Source: an uncultured Clostridia bacterium
Lineage (GTDB): Bacteria > Bacillota > Clostridia > Christensenellales > UBA1242
Direction: 5' to 3'
Assembly: GCA_947624415.1 (NCBI GenBank)
Contig: CANQKH010000005.1
Location: forward strand, 24,969 to 88,968
Length of the DNA stretch: 64,000 nucleotides
How positions within the stretch are numbered: the stretch's first letter is position 1; every line of letters begins with the position of its first letter. The notes beneath the pieces are model-generated. The model was given only the letters and a program-made list of their open reading frames with translations, was not told the origin of the DNA and did not search any database. The position numbers and the translations under genes are program-made. This document shows positions 1 to 9,066 of the stretch, piece after piece.

Positions 1-96
1 AAGCCTGAAAAACCTCAAAAAACTTCAAAAAAACGTTCTTCGGCATATGAATATTATAAAAATTATGTTGAAAATCAAAATTATGAGGATCAATAA
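1..96 (+). CDS. C-terminal end of an unidentified protein (partial)
   Basis: The first frame is open from the window edge to a TAA at 94-96, giving 31 residues. The peptide is Lys/Pro-rich at first (KPEKPQKTSKKR) and then Tyr/Asn-rich, which looks like a disordered, basic C-terminal tail. Nothing in it identifies a family. A terminator-like hairpin about 50 bases downstream supports this being the real end of a plus-strand gene. The function cannot be stated. Confidence 0.5.
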   Translation, partial: KPEKPQKTSKKRSSAYEYYKNYVENQNYEDQ

Positions 97-147
97 ACGT
101 CTATTGTAATGATTAAATAAATTTAAAGCGGAAGGCTTAAAAATAAT

Positions 148-177
148 TGAGTTCGATATTTTTCGGGCTCATTTTTT
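148..177 (+). terminator. Rho-independent terminator after the partial first gene
   Basis: TGAGTTCG (148-155) pairs with CGGGCTCA (164-171) across an 8-base AT loop, with two G-T wobbles. It is followed by a run of six T (172-177). It closes the upstream transcript before the thymidine kinase gene. Confidence 0.6.
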
Positions 178-278
178 AAAGGAAAGTGTTTAAAAAAGGT
201 TTTATTATAAATTAAATTATATATGTTCTTAATTGTCAATATAATTTTTAAAATTTTTTTATTCTATATTTGTTTTAT

Positions 279-307
279 TTGACAAAATCTAACTAATTTT
301 TTAAAAT
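279..307 (+). promoter_or_regulatory. candidate sigma-A promoter for tdk-xfp
   Basis: TTGACA (279-284) and TAAAAT (302-307) are separated by exactly 17 bases. The caveat is that transcription would start near 314, inside the Shine-Dalgarno sequence at 311-317, leaving almost no leader. Either the tdk message is nearly leaderless or the true promoter lies further upstream in this very AT-rich stretch. Confidence 0.35.
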
Positions 308-323
308 TTAAAGGGAGTTGAAA

Positions 324-917
324 ATGGCTAAACTTTATTTTAAATATGGAACTATGGGAAGTTCAAAAACTGCCCAAGCACTTATGTGCAGATTTAATTA
401 TTTACAAAAAGGCTTTGAGGTGTATCTTTTCAAACCAGTTGTGGATACTCGAGGCGAAGAAAATGGAATACCACTTGTCAAAAGTCGAATTGGACTTAAA
501 AGTGAATGCATAGAGTTTGAGAAAAATGACAATTTCTTATATATATGCAAACAATATGACATTTTGCATGAAAGAAGAATAATAATAGTCGATGAAGCAC
601 AATTTCTTTCGCGTGAACAAGTTGAACAGTTGAAGGAAATTTCACAATCTGTTCCTGTTTTATGCTATGGGCTTTTAACTAATTTTAAAACTGAACTCTT
701 TGAAGGCAGTAAGCGTCTGGTTGAGATTGCAGACTCATTAAATGAAATAAAATCGGTATGCAAATGTGGAAGAAAGGCCACAATAAATGCAAGAATTGTT
801 AATGGGAAAATATGTAAGGATGGTGCTGAAGTCTTAATAGGTGATGAAACATATGAAGGAATGTGTTATAGATGTTTTAAAGAACGTTTAGAAAAAGAAA
901 ACAGGGAGGAAAAATGA
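324..917 (+). CDS. tdk: thymidine kinase (type II)
   Basis: 197 residues. It phosphorylates thymidine (and deoxyuridine) with ATP in the cytosolic pyrimidine salvage pathway. The Walker A loop GTMGSSKT (residues 9-16), the Walker B/lid motif DEAQF (90-94) and a zinc site of Cys146, Cys148, Cys181 and Cys184 are all present, and the length is normal for bacterial type II TK. The ATG at 324 is preferred to a TTG at 318 because AAGGGAG (311-317) sits 7 bases upstream of it. The TGA stop overlaps the ATG of the phosphoketolase gene by four bases, so the two are translationally coupled; this pairing is unusual and no shared pathway is obvious. Confidence 0.93.
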   Translation: MAKLYFKYGTMGSSKTAQALMCRFNYLQKGFEVYLFKPVVDTRGEENGIPLVKSRIGLKSECIEFEKNDNFLYICKQYDILHERRIIIVDEAQFLSREQVEQLKEISQSVPVLCYGLLTNFKTELFEGSKRLVEIADSLNEIKSVCKCGRKATINARIVNGKICKDGAEVLIGDETYEGMCYRCFKERLEKENREEK

Positions 918-3265
918 AAAAAGATTATTTAGATGAAGAGTATTTGGATTTACTAAACAGATATTTTAGGGCTGCAAACTATCTTTCTGCGGCACAGTTA
1001 TATCTTTTAGATAATCCACTTCTCAAAGAAAAATTAAAGCCCGAACATATAAAAAAGAAAATTGTTGGCCATTGGGGAACTGTGCCGGGGCAAAATTTCA
1101 TTTATACTCACCTTGATAGAGTTATAAATAAATACGATCTTAACATGCTGTTAATTTCAGGACCAGGACATGGTGGCAACTTTTTTATATCAAATTCCTA
1201 TCTTGAAGGGGTTTACAGCGAGGTTTATCCTAAAATAAGCCAAGACAAAAAGGGGCTTACACGACTTTGCAAGCAATTTTCCTTTCCTTGTGGGGTAAGT
1301 TCTCACGTAGCACCAGAAACACCAGGCTCAATACATGAGGGGGGCGAACTTGGATATAGTTTGCTTCATGGTTTTGGTGCAGTTTTTGATAATAAAGATC
1401 TTATTGCGGCTGTTGTAGTTGGTGATGGTGAGGCAGAGACTGGGCCACTTGCAACTTCTTGGCACTCAAATAAATTTTTGAATCCTGTTACCGATGGTGC
1501 TGTTCTTCCAATTTTACATTTGAATGGCTATAAGATAAGCAATCCAACCATTTTATCAAGAATATCTAAAAAAGAATTAAAATCTTTCTTGGTTGGTTGT
1601 GGTTGGGCTCCAATTTTTGTTGAAGGAAGCGATGTAAAATCTATGCACAAAAAGATGGCTCTTGCGATGGATGAATGTATTACAAAAATCAAAGACATTC
1701 AATCTTCATTTAGAAGTGGAAAAACAACTGAACGACCAATGTGGCCTATGATTGTTCTAAGAGCACCTAAGGGTTGGACGGGACCAAAGGTTGTTGATGG
1801 GAAAAGGATTGAAGGTTCGTTTAGGGCACATCAAGTTCCAATTTCAATGACGGAACAAGGTCATTTGGATTTGCTTGAAACTTGGCTTAAGAGTTATAAA
1901 CCTGAAGAACTTTTTGATGATAACTATAAACTTAAAAAGGAAATTGCAGATATATTGCCAAAGGGAGACAAGCGAATTAGTGCAAATCCTCATACAAATT
2001 TTGGAGCGACAAGATTAAAACTTCCACCACTTGCCAAATTTGCTGTTGAAATCGGTGAACATGGCTCTTGCAAAAAACAAGATATGCTTGAACTTGGAAA
2101 CTATATTAAAGAGGTATTTAGGCTTAATAGAGACAGTGCAAACTTTAGAATTTTCAGCCCAGATGAGGCAATGTCAAACAGACTTTATCATATATTTGAT
2201 GAAGAAAATCGTGATTTTAATGCAAAAATAGATAAAAATGATGAATTTTTAGCCCAAAATGGAAGAATTATGGATAGTTATCTAAGCGAACACGCTTGCG
2301 AAGGGTGGCTGGAAGGTTATCTTTTGACGGGACGACATGGAACATTTGTAAGTTATGAGGCATTTATAAGAATTGTTGATTCTATGGTTTCACAACACGC
2401 AAAATGGCTTAAAGTTACAAGGGAATTGAAATGGCGAAAACCACTCCCATCTTTAAATATTTTGCTTACATCAAATGTTTGGCAGCAAGACCATAATGGT
2501 TACACACATCAAGAGCCGGGATTTCTTGACCATGTGGCAAATAAAAAATCGGAAATTGCACGAATTTATTTACCACCTGACGCAAATTGTCTTATTTCCT
2601 GCTATGACCATTGTCAGGCAAGTAAAAATTATGTAAATGTTATAGTTGCATCAAAGCATCCAAGTTGGCAATGGTTAAGTATGGACGATGCAATAAAACA
2701 TTGCACTTTGGGACTAAGCGAATGGGAGTGGGCAAGCACTTGCGAAAAAGGGGAAAAGCCTGATATTGTTTTAGCAACAGCGGGCGACACACCAACACTT
2801 GAAGGGCTTGCAACTATAAAGTTAATAAGAGAATATTTGCCAAATTTGAAGGTTAAATTTATAAATGTTGTTGATATTATGAAATTAGAATCAAATGAAC
2901 TTCATCCTCACGGCCTTACGGATGATGAATTTGATGAGTTGTTTACAGTAGATAGGCCAGTTATTTTCAATTTTCATGGTTATCATAAATTTATTCATGA
3001 ACTTACAATTACAAGACACAATAAAAATATAACTGTTCATGGTTATAAGGAAGAGGGGACAATAACTACTGCATTTGATATGAGGGTGCAAAACGAAATA
3101 GACAGATTCCATCTTCTTATTGATATAATTGATAAGTTAGAGTTGAAAGAGGACAAACTGAAAAAAATGCTTGAAGATAAAATAAAACACCATAAGGAAT
3201 ATATTGCAGAGTATGGTGTTGATATGCCAGAAATAGAAAATTGGAGATGGCAAAACACAAAATAA
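914..3265 (+). CDS. xfp: phosphoketolase (xylulose-5-P/fructose-6-P)
   Basis: 783 residues, the usual length of bacterial phosphoketolases. The enzyme is ThDP-dependent and splits xylulose-5-phosphate or fructose-6-phosphate with phosphate to give acetyl phosphate plus glyceraldehyde-3-P or erythrose-4-P. Diagnostic segments are GHWGTVPGQNF (52-62), the GPGHGG turn (83-88) and the ThDP/Mg motif GDGEAETGP (170-178). A HQEPGF segment lies in the pyrimidine-domain half. It suggests a heterofermentative or bifid-type bypass for sugar carbon, or acetyl-phosphate generation. It overlaps tdk by ATGA and ends at a strong terminator. Whether F6P is a substrate cannot be decided from sequence alone. 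Confidence 0.95.
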   Translation: MKKDYLDEEYLDLLNRYFRAANYLSAAQLYLLDNPLLKEKLKPEHIKKKIVGHWGTVPGQNFIYTHLDRVINKYDLNMLLISGPGHGGNFFISNSYLEGVYSEVYPKISQDKKGLTRLCKQFSFPCGVSSHVAPETPGSIHEGGELGYSLLHGFGAVFDNKDLIAAVVVGDGEAETGPLATSWHSNKFLNPVTDGAVLPILHLNGYKISNPTILSRISKKELKSFLVGCGWAPIFVEGSDVKSMHKKMALAMDECITKIKDIQSSFRSGKTTERPMWPMIVLRAPKGWTGPKVVDGKRIEGSFRAHQVPISMTEQGHLDLLETWLKSYKPEELFDDNYKLKKEIADILPKGDKRISANPHTNFGATRLKLPPLAKFAVEIGEHGSCKKQDMLELGNYIKEVFRLNRDSANFRIFSPDEAMSNRLYHIFDEENRDFNAKIDKNDEFLAQNGRIMDSYLSEHACEGWLEGYLLTGRHGTFVSYEAFIRIVDSMVSQHAKWLKVTRELKWRKPLPSLNILLTSNVWQQDHNGYTHQEPGFLDHVANKKSEIARIYLPPDANCLISCYDHCQASKNYVNVIVASKHPSWQWLSMDDAIKHCTLGLSEWEWASTCEKGEKPDIVLATAGDTPTLEGLATIKLIREYLPNLKVKFINVVDIMKLESNELHPHGLTDDEFDELFTVDRPVIFNFHGYHKFIHELTITRHNKNITVHGYKEEGTITTAFDMRVQNEIDRFHLLIDIIDKLELKEDKLKKMLEDKIKHHKEYIAEYGVDMPEIENWRWQNTK

Positions 3266-3331
3266 TCAAATTTTATTGTAAAAATGCCCAAAAATAACCC
3301 AAAAAATATAAAATTATTAACAATTTCAATT

Positions 3332-3372
3332 AAACACCTCAAAAGCGTGATGCCAATTGGGGTGTTTTTTGT
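3332..3372 (+). terminator. terminator of tdk-xfp
   Basis: AAACACC (3332-3338) pairs with GGTGTTT across an 18-base loop and is followed by a T run (about 3365-3370). The hairpin begins 66 bases after the xfp stop. Confidence 0.75.
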
Positions 3373-3435
3373 TGACCTTTTTAGTATTAATTGACCTTAG
3401 AAAGGTAGTTTTCAAAAATATTATAAATGATATGT

Positions 3436-3469
3436 AAAAAATGCCAGGAGTTTAATTTTTAATCCTGGC
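3436..3469 (-). terminator. terminator of the tRNA-Arg transcript
   Basis: GCCAGGA (3443-3449) pairs with TCCTGGC (3463-3469). Read on the minus strand the stem is followed by six T (complement of 3436-3441). In the plus direction the trailing sequence is less T-rich, so minus-strand use is favoured. Confidence 0.7.
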
Positions 3470-3624
3470 TTTATAAATTTTATTCGTCATAGACGAATTT
3501 TATATGTGGCAGACTGAAATGCCTGCCATCACTAAAAATCTTATCAAATATTCCGCAAAAGAAGATAGGGGCTTTCTAATTGCCATAGAATCCTCATGAC
3601 CAAAGCAATAAGATTTTTTGTTAA
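3436..3624 (-). ncRNA. structured 3' tail of the tRNA-Arg transcript (possible small RNA)
   Basis: Between the tRNA 3' end and the minus-strand terminator there is no gene, but there are nested inverted repeats. AAAAATCTTAT (3534-3544) pairs perfectly with ATAAGATTTTT (3608-3618) over 63 bases. TGGCAG pairs with CTGCCA around 3507-3528. ATTCGTC/GACGAAT (3482-3498) forms a 3-base-loop hairpin. No known RNA family was recognised. It may be a processed small RNA or simply a long tRNA trailer. Confidence 0.35.
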
Positions 3625-3700
3625 TGGTGACCCCGCCGGGACTTGAACCCAGAACAAAGCCTTAGGAGGGCTCCGTAATATCCAGTTTTACTACGAGGTC
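3625..3700 (-). tRNA. tRNA-Arg (anticodon CCT)
   Basis: A complete 76-base cloverleaf can be drawn by hand. The acceptor GACCTCG pairs with CGGGGTC, the discriminator is A and CCA is encoded (complement of 3625-3627). The D stem is GTAA/TTAC. The anticodon stem GAGCC/GGCTT carries the loop CTCCTAA, so the anticodon is CCT, reading AGG. The T arm has the stem CTGGG/CCCGG with the loop TTCAAGT. The gene sits alone on the minus strand between plus-strand operons and has its own promoter and terminator. Confidence 0.95.
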
Positions 3701-3773
3701 ATTGTAAATTTTGCTAAGATGTGATTGAGTGGCACCAGTTATAGAATAGATTTGTAACTCTACTCATCGATTA

Positions 3774-3802
3774 ATTATAGCATATAAAATTTTTTTTATC
3801 AA
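3774..3802 (-). promoter_or_regulatory. sigma-A promoter of tRNA-Arg
   Basis: On the minus strand, TTGATA (complement of 3797-3802) and a perfect TATAAT (complement of 3774-3779) are 17 bases apart. Transcription would begin near 3767, leaving a leader of about 67 bases. That leader has its own possible hairpin (GAGT/ACTC and AGTTA/TAACT). Confidence 0.75.
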
Positions 3803-3913
3803 TCTTTTTATTAAATTTTATTTTCTTTTCCTTTGATTTATGGTATATTATTTATGCGAGAAATATGTTCATCGCTTTTTGACATATTTAGGCTGTTAAG
3901 TTTAAGGGGATTT

Positions 3914-5062
3914 ATGAATTTTGATGTAATAATTTTGGGTGGCGGTGCGTCAGGATGTATGTGTGCCATGACTATATTGAAAAAAAGTAAAATTCATGTT
4001 TTGATGATAGATGCAGGCAATAAACCTGCAAAGAAATTAATGGTTACAGGGAATGGAAGATGCAATATTTCAAATAAAAAATGTGTTCCTTCACAAGAGT
4101 TTTATAATCAAAATATTGATAGATTTTTAAATAAATTTACGCCAGATGAAACGATAAGTTTTTTTCATGACCTTGGTTTAGAGTGTTATGCCGACAACGA
4201 AAATAGATTTTATCCTATAAGCAACAGTGCAAAATCTGTAGTTGATGTTATAAACAATGAATTAGAAAAATATAAAAATTTTACTTTTTTAACAGATTTT
4301 ATTGAAAAAATTGATAAAAAAGGCGATAATTTTGAAATTTTTACCAAAAGCAATCATTTTAACTGCAAAAAATTGGTTGTTGCAATGGGTGGAAAAATTG
4401 ATAGTGCCTTAATAAATTTGGATATTGATTGGATTCAAAGCAAAGAAAGTTTGGTTGCAATAAAAACAAATTCCACTCATTTTCTTAATGGGATACGGGT
4501 GTCTCCTGCCAAGATTTCAAATTTAAATGGCGTAGCGTATGAGGGAGAAATATTATTTAAGGAGAGTGGAGTAAGCGGCATTGCTGCATTTAATTTATCG
4601 GCTTGTTTTGCACGCAATAAGAATTTTTCAGGTGATATAGAGATTGATTTGTTGCCACAATATACTGACAATTATTTGTTTGAGTTGTTGTTGAATAGAA
4701 AAAGTCTTGAATGTAGCATTAACAAATTTTTTGATGGGTTGCTAGTTCCTCAACTTGCTTATCATATTTTCAATGGGTGCAATATTGATGAAAATAAAAG
4801 TTCAAGGCAATTAAGCAATGAAGAGATAAATGAGTTTGTGAAAAAAATAAAGCATTTAAAATTAAAAGTCAGGTCATGCTATGATAACAATCAAGTCATT
4901 TCGGGCGGAGTAAATATGAAAACTTTAACTGAGAACTTGGAGAGCAAGAAATATAGAAACTTATATTTCTGTGGTGAGATATGCGATGTTGACGGAATAT
5001 GTGGAGGCTATAATCTTCAATGGGCATGGACAAGCGGGCATATAGTTGGAGCGGCAATATGA
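3914..5062 (+). CDS. HI0933/BaiN-family FAD-dependent oxidoreductase
   Basis: 382 residues. The N-terminal dinucleotide motif GGGASG (residues 9-14), the family segment KKLMVTGNGRCNISN and the C-terminal CGEICDVDGICGGYN place it in the HI0933-like flavoprotein family (YhiN/BaiN type). The substrate is unknown for nearly all members. The start at 3914 follows AAGGGGA (3904-3910); an in-frame ATG at 3833 lacks a site. The stop overlaps the next ATG by four bases, so two unrelated flavoproteins are translationally coupled. The family assignment is firm, the reaction is not. Confidence 0.88.
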   Translation: MNFDVIILGGGASGCMCAMTILKKSKIHVLMIDAGNKPAKKLMVTGNGRCNISNKKCVPSQEFYNQNIDRFLNKFTPDETISFFHDLGLECYADNENRFYPISNSAKSVVDVINNELEKYKNFTFLTDFIEKIDKKGDNFEIFTKSNHFNCKKLVVAMGGKIDSALINLDIDWIQSKESLVAIKTNSTHFLNGIRVSPAKISNLNGVAYEGEILFKESGVSGIAAFNLSACFARNKNFSGDIEIDLLPQYTDNYLFELLLNRKSLECSINKFFDGLLVPQLAYHIFNGCNIDENKSSRQLSNEEINEFVKKIKHLKLKVRSCYDNNQVISGGVNMKTLTENLESKKYRNLYFCGEICDVDGICGGYNLQWAWTSGHIVGAAI

Positions 5063-6684
5063 TAAAAATAGAGATATGTTTGCCTGTTGGGTTTAAAAAT
5101 GAGGACATTTTAGAAAATTGTGCAAAAAAATTAAAAATTTCACAAAAAAACATACAAAATTTTGAAATTATTAAATTATCGGTGGATGCACGCCATAAAA
5201 ATAGTATAAAATATCAAGCAAGTATCGCCCTCGAATTAGAGGGGAAATTAGAGGAAAAATACAGAGATTTAAAATTTGAATTAGACCGAAGCCTTTTGAT
5301 TTATAATAAAAAGAGCCTGAGCCTTTCGCCAATTATTGTTGGGTTTGGTCCTAGCGGTATGTTTGCCGGACTAACTCTTGCAAGAATGGGATTAAATCCA
5401 ATTATTTTGGAGCAAGGCGAAAAGGTTGACAAGAGGAAGCAAGACGTAGAGGAGTTTTGGTATAATAGAAAATTAAATCCATATAGCAATGTTCAATTTG
5501 GAGAAGGCGGTGCGGGAACTTTTAGTGATGGGAAATTGAATAGTAATGTAAATAACATATACTGTAAAAAAGTATTAAACGAATTTTATCATTTTGGAGC
5601 ACCCAAAGAAATATTGTATTTGTCTAAGCCTCATATAGGTAGCGATAATCTTGCCAAAATTGTTACTTCTATCAGGGAAGAAATTGAGAATTTAGGTGGA
5701 AAAGTGTATTTTTCCACAAAATTCATCGATTTTATTGTAGAAAACAATCAAATTCATGAAATTATTGCCAAAAATGTAAAAAGTAATGAGATTTTGAAAT
5801 TTCAAACTAATCATCTTTTACTTTGTCTTGGGCATAGTGCAAGAGATACATTTGAAATGCTGAACAATAAGAATATGAAGATAAGTCAAAAGCCATTTGC
5901 GATGGGAGTTAGAATTGAACAGAGTCAAAAATTGATAAACATCACACAGTATGGGAAAGATGATGATAGATTGCCAAGTGCAGATTATAAACTTGTTGCA
6001 CATTTGCCTAGTGGAAGAAGTGTGTTTACATTTTGTATGTGCCCAGGCGGTCAGGTTGTGGCATCATCGAGTGGAGATGGCGAAATAGTAACAAATGGCA
6101 TGAGCAATTTTGCACGGGATGGTGAAAATGCTAATTCTGCATTGCTTGTTAATGTTGACCCAGAAGATTACAATTCCTCTCATCCTCTTGCAGGAATATA
6201 TTTCCAAGCCAAATTTGAAAAACTTGCTTACGAATTGGGTGGTGGTAATTATTGCGCTCCTGCACAAAAGGTGGGTGAGTTTTTAGGAAGGAATGACAGC
6301 AAAGTTATTTCAAATAATTGCAAAAAGGAAGTCTCAGGCGATGAGGTTCAAACACATAAACCTTATAAAGTTGTTCCTACTTATATGCCGGGAATCAAAT
6401 TTACACAAATTGAAAAATGCCTGCCAACTTTTGTTACACAAAGTTTAAGGGAAGCATTGCCTATATTTGATGCAAAACTTAAAGGATTTGCAAGTGATGA
6501 AAATATTCTTGTTGCAATAGAATCACGAAGCAGTTGTCCAATTACATTGGTTAGAGATGAAAGTTATCAAAGTTCAATAAAGGGAATATATCCTATTGGC
6601 GAGGGAGCTGGATATGCTGGCGGAATAATTTCAAGTGCACAAGATGCTATTAAGGTGTGCGAAAGTATTTATGAGAAAATATAA
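5059..6684 (+). CDS. NAD(P)/FAD-dependent oxidoreductase (COG2509-like)
   Basis: 541 residues. An N-terminal region of about 85 residues precedes the FAD-binding motif VGFGPSGMFAGL. FGEGGAGTFSDGKL and the C-terminal GEGAGYAGGI are typical of the uncharacterised COG2509 dehydrogenases. The start at 5059 (ATGATA) overlaps the preceding stop; an upstream in-frame ATG at 5020 would lie inside the previous gene and is less likely. The protein is cytosolic, with no signal or membrane segment. Its physiological substrate is unknown. Confidence 0.87.
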   Translation: MIKIEICLPVGFKNEDILENCAKKLKISQKNIQNFEIIKLSVDARHKNSIKYQASIALELEGKLEEKYRDLKFELDRSLLIYNKKSLSLSPIIVGFGPSGMFAGLTLARMGLNPIILEQGEKVDKRKQDVEEFWYNRKLNPYSNVQFGEGGAGTFSDGKLNSNVNNIYCKKVLNEFYHFGAPKEILYLSKPHIGSDNLAKIVTSIREEIENLGGKVYFSTKFIDFIVENNQIHEIIAKNVKSNEILKFQTNHLLLCLGHSARDTFEMLNNKNMKISQKPFAMGVRIEQSQKLINITQYGKDDDRLPSADYKLVAHLPSGRSVFTFCMCPGGQVVASSSGDGEIVTNGMSNFARDGENANSALLVNVDPEDYNSSHPLAGIYFQAKFEKLAYELGGGNYCAPAQKVGEFLGRNDSKVISNNCKKEVSGDEVQTHKPYKVVPTYMPGIKFTQIEKCLPTFVTQSLREALPIFDAKLKGFASDENILVAIESRSSCPITLVRDESYQSSIKGIYPIGEGAGYAGGIISSAQDAIKVCESIYEKI

Positions 6685-6730
6685 ATATTTTTAAAATAAA
6701 AAAAATGGCAAAGGAGATTAATTAAAATAA

Positions 6731-7171
6731 ATGACGATAAAAAATTTGATAAGCGGTGAAAAAATTGATTTAATATTCAAAGCCAAGTTTGGTGCTATGC
6801 CAGAGAAGGGTTATGTGCCAAAAATTGTTTACAATATTGTAATCCATAATACAAATTATATTGTTGGTGAATGTGATGCGAGAATAGGAAACAATGAAAA
6901 CACGTATTGGGGTGGAAATATAGGATATTTTATTAAAGAAGAAGAGAGAGGTCATGGCTATGCACCAGAGGCAGTAAAATTATTGTTGCAAGTGTTTAAA
7001 GATAACGGAATAAGCGATGTTTATATAACAAATGACATATCAAATCTATCATCAAAAAGAGTTTGTGAGAAGGTTGGTGCAAAATTTATAGGAGTGAGGG
7101 AACTTCCGCTTGATAATGAAATGCGTAAGTCGGGAGAAACTCACGTAAATATATTTTTGATAAAATTATAA
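6731..7171 (+). CDS. GNAT-family N-acetyltransferase
   Basis: 146 residues. IGYFIKEEERGHGYAPEA carries the acetyl-CoA pyrophosphate-binding R/Q-x-x-G-x-G/A signature (ERGHGYA). The following VYITNDISNLSSKRVCEKVG is typical of RimJ/RimL-like GNATs that acetylate protein N termini or small amines. AAAGGAGA lies before the ATG. It follows the oxidoreductase by 46 bases and may be in the same transcript. The acceptor substrate cannot be predicted. Confidence 0.85.
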   Translation: MTIKNLISGEKIDLIFKAKFGAMPEKGYVPKIVYNIVIHNTNYIVGECDARIGNNENTYWGGNIGYFIKEEERGHGYAPEAVKLLLQVFKDNGISDVYITNDISNLSSKRVCEKVGAKFIGVRELPLDNEMRKSGETHVNIFLIKL

Positions 7172-7229
7172 ATAAATTATTGCAAAAGAGGTAAAAAATG
7201 ACAAAAAACTTGTTTTAAACGATTTATGT

Positions 7230-8129
7230 GTGGAAATTTTACAAAAGTGTCCCAATAAATGTATTTATTGCTCCTCAAACAGCGATTTAACAAAAGAAGA
7301 TATAATTGATTTTGAAACTTTTAAAAATACTATAAACTTTTTGTTGCAGAAATGTGAAATAAATGAGATTTCGCTTAGTGGTGGCGAGCCACTTTTGCAT
7401 AAAGACATTTACAAAATGGTTGATTTTTGCAGTAAAAACAAAATAAAAACAACAATTTATACAAGTGGAGTGCTATTTGACGAGAGATTTCATGAAATAT
7501 ACAAGGAAAACTTTAAATTATTGGAAGAAGGTGGTTTGAATAAAATTGTTTTTGATTTGCAGTCATTGAATGAAAGCACCTACAATGAACTTATGGGAAC
7601 AGAGGGGAATCTAGAATTTGTTAAAAAGTCAATTAGCAACGCACAAATGTTTAATTTTTATAAGTCTATACATTTTATTCCTAACAAATTGAATTATAAA
7701 CAATTTGATGAAGTTTATGACTTTGCAAGAAAAAATGCAATAGATGAACTTCGTGTTTTACGATTTGTTCCGCAAGGACGTGGAAGAGATAATGTTGAAA
7801 AATTATTGTTAAGCGAAGAAAATTTGCAAAAATTTATTAAAAAAATTGAAAATTTTAAGCAAAATCACACAAAAATTAAAATTGGAATACCATTACTTGA
7901 AAATTCTTCACATATTTGCACGGCGGGGAATGACAAATTGCATATAAGATTTGATGGGCAAATATTGCCATGTCCTGCATTTAAGGATATGATTTTAGAC
8001 AATATAGAAAACTTTAAAATGATTAATATTTATAAAAATTTAAATGAGATAGAATTAAAGAATGAAATAAACTCAACACCATTATGCCAAAAGTATAACA
8101 GGCACAAAATGCAAAAAGGAGAAAATTAA
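7230..8129 (+). CDS. radical SAM enzyme with SPASM-like C terminus; 5' end probably frameshifted
   Basis: The [4Fe-4S]/SAM site CPNKCIYC lies at the very N terminus, followed by the SGGEPLL motif. A C-terminal Cys-containing stretch (CTAG...G-x-x-LPCPAF) resembles a SPASM/auxiliary-cluster region. The open frame has no ATG upstream of the cluster: GTG 7230 starts only six residues before the first cluster Cys. A well-placed ATG at 7198 (AAAGAGGT at 7185-7192) reads six codons and stops. The extended frame (DKKLVLNDLCVEILQKC) would join that ATG if one base were added in the A-rich stretch 7193-7208. The gene is therefore a recent frameshift, a sequencing indel or an unusual start. It is followed after one base by the next gene, so the two products probably act together. 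Confidence 0.8.
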   Translation: MEILQKCPNKCIYCSSNSDLTKEDIIDFETFKNTINFLLQKCEINEISLSGGEPLLHKDIYKMVDFCSKNKIKTTIYTSGVLFDERFHEIYKENFKLLEEGGLNKIVFDLQSLNESTYNELMGTEGNLEFVKKSISNAQMFNFYKSIHFIPNKLNYKQFDEVYDFARKNAIDELRVLRFVPQGRGRDNVEKLLLSEENLQKFIKKIENFKQNHTKIKIGIPLLENSSHICTAGNDKLHIRFDGQILPCPAFKDMILDNIENFKMINIYKNLNEIELKNEINSTPLCQKYNRHKMQKGEN

Positions 8130-8130
8130 C

Positions 8131-9066
8131 TTGCAAAATATAAAAAATGATGAATTATATGATGAATTTTGGGAATTTGCCTTCAAAAGACAGGAGATTT
8201 TTTATAATAAGATAAAAAATATATTGCCACTAACAAATGATAAAATATTAATGCAATATAAATTTTGTAATGCGTATAGAGTTCTCGATAGGGTTTCTCA
8301 ATATCTCATACGAGAGGTTATAAATAAAAATTTCAATCCAGAAAACACAATTTTTAGGATAGTTTTGTTTAAGATATTTAATTTGCCAAGCACGTGGGAG
8401 GAATTGGAACATAATTTTGCACCAATATGTTTAGAATCCTTTGATTTTGACAAGTTTTCCGCTTGTTTGTCAAAATTAAAAGAAAGGCAACCTATTTACA
8501 ATAATGCATATATTTTATGCGCAAATAAGGTGTTTGGATTTCAAAACAAACACGATAATCACTTAAAATTAATTGAAAAAATGTTTATAGATGATGGTGT
8601 AGCGCCGAAAATAATAAATTGCAAAAGTATGGAAGAGGGTTATAACTTATTGTTGAAATATCCACTTATAGGAAGTTTCATGGCATATCAACTTGCGACA
8701 GATATAAATTATAGCGATGCTGTAAATTGGAGGGAAAATGAATTTACAGTTGCCGGACCGGGAGCGCAAAGAGGAATAAAGAAGGTATTTGTGCAATTTG
8801 ATTCATATGAAAGCGTGATAAAAGAATGTTATGAAAGACAGAGAGAGGAATTTAAAAGGCTAAATTTAGATTTTAAATTCTTGGGAAGAAGAGAACTTCA
8901 GTATATTGATATACAAAACCTGTTCTGTGAATTTGATAAATATTGCAGGCAGGCACATCCCGAACTGAAAAGCAATCGTGTTCGAATAAAAACAAAATAC
9001 AAGCCAAATTTAACAAAAATTGCATATATTTTGCCTAAAAAGTGGGAAATTTCGTTAAATTATTAA
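8131..9066 (+). CDS. protein resembling the 5-hmdU DNA kinase helical domain / alpha-glutamyl-putrescinyl-thymine pyrophosphorylase family
   Basis: 311 residues, starting at TTG 8131 with AAAGGAGA (8115-8122) 8 bases upstream. The segments FCNAYRVLDRVSQYLI (45-60), FRIVLFKIFNLPSTWE (75-90), PLIGSFMAYQLATDINYS (178-195) and AGPGAQRGI (208-216) match, from memory, the all-helical family that in phages acts on hypermodified thymines in DNA. There is no P-loop, so it is not a kinase. The direct link to the radical SAM gene and the downstream ASCH protein suggests a nucleobase-modification step or its sensing. The family call is from motif recognition without a search; the role is inference. Confidence 0.65.
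   Translation: MQNIKNDELYDEFWEFAFKRQEIFYNKIKNILPLTNDKILMQYKFCNAYRVLDRVSQYLIREVINKNFNPENTIFRIVLFKIFNLPSTWEELEHNFAPICLESFDFDKFSACLSKLKERQPIYNNAYILCANKVFGFQNKHDNHLKLIEKMFIDDGVAPKIINCKSMEEGYNLLLKYPLIGSFMAYQLATDINYSDAVNWRENEFTVAGPGAQRGIKKVFVQFDSYESVIKECYERQREEFKRLNLDFKFLGRRELQYIDIQNLFCEFDKYCRQAHPELKSNRVRIKTKYKPNLTKIAYILPKKWEISLNY

Noticed and set aside
3436..3700. Integrated element using the tRNA-Arg 3' end as attachment site
   Set aside because: No integrase gene and no direct repeat of the tRNA 3' end was seen in the flanks.
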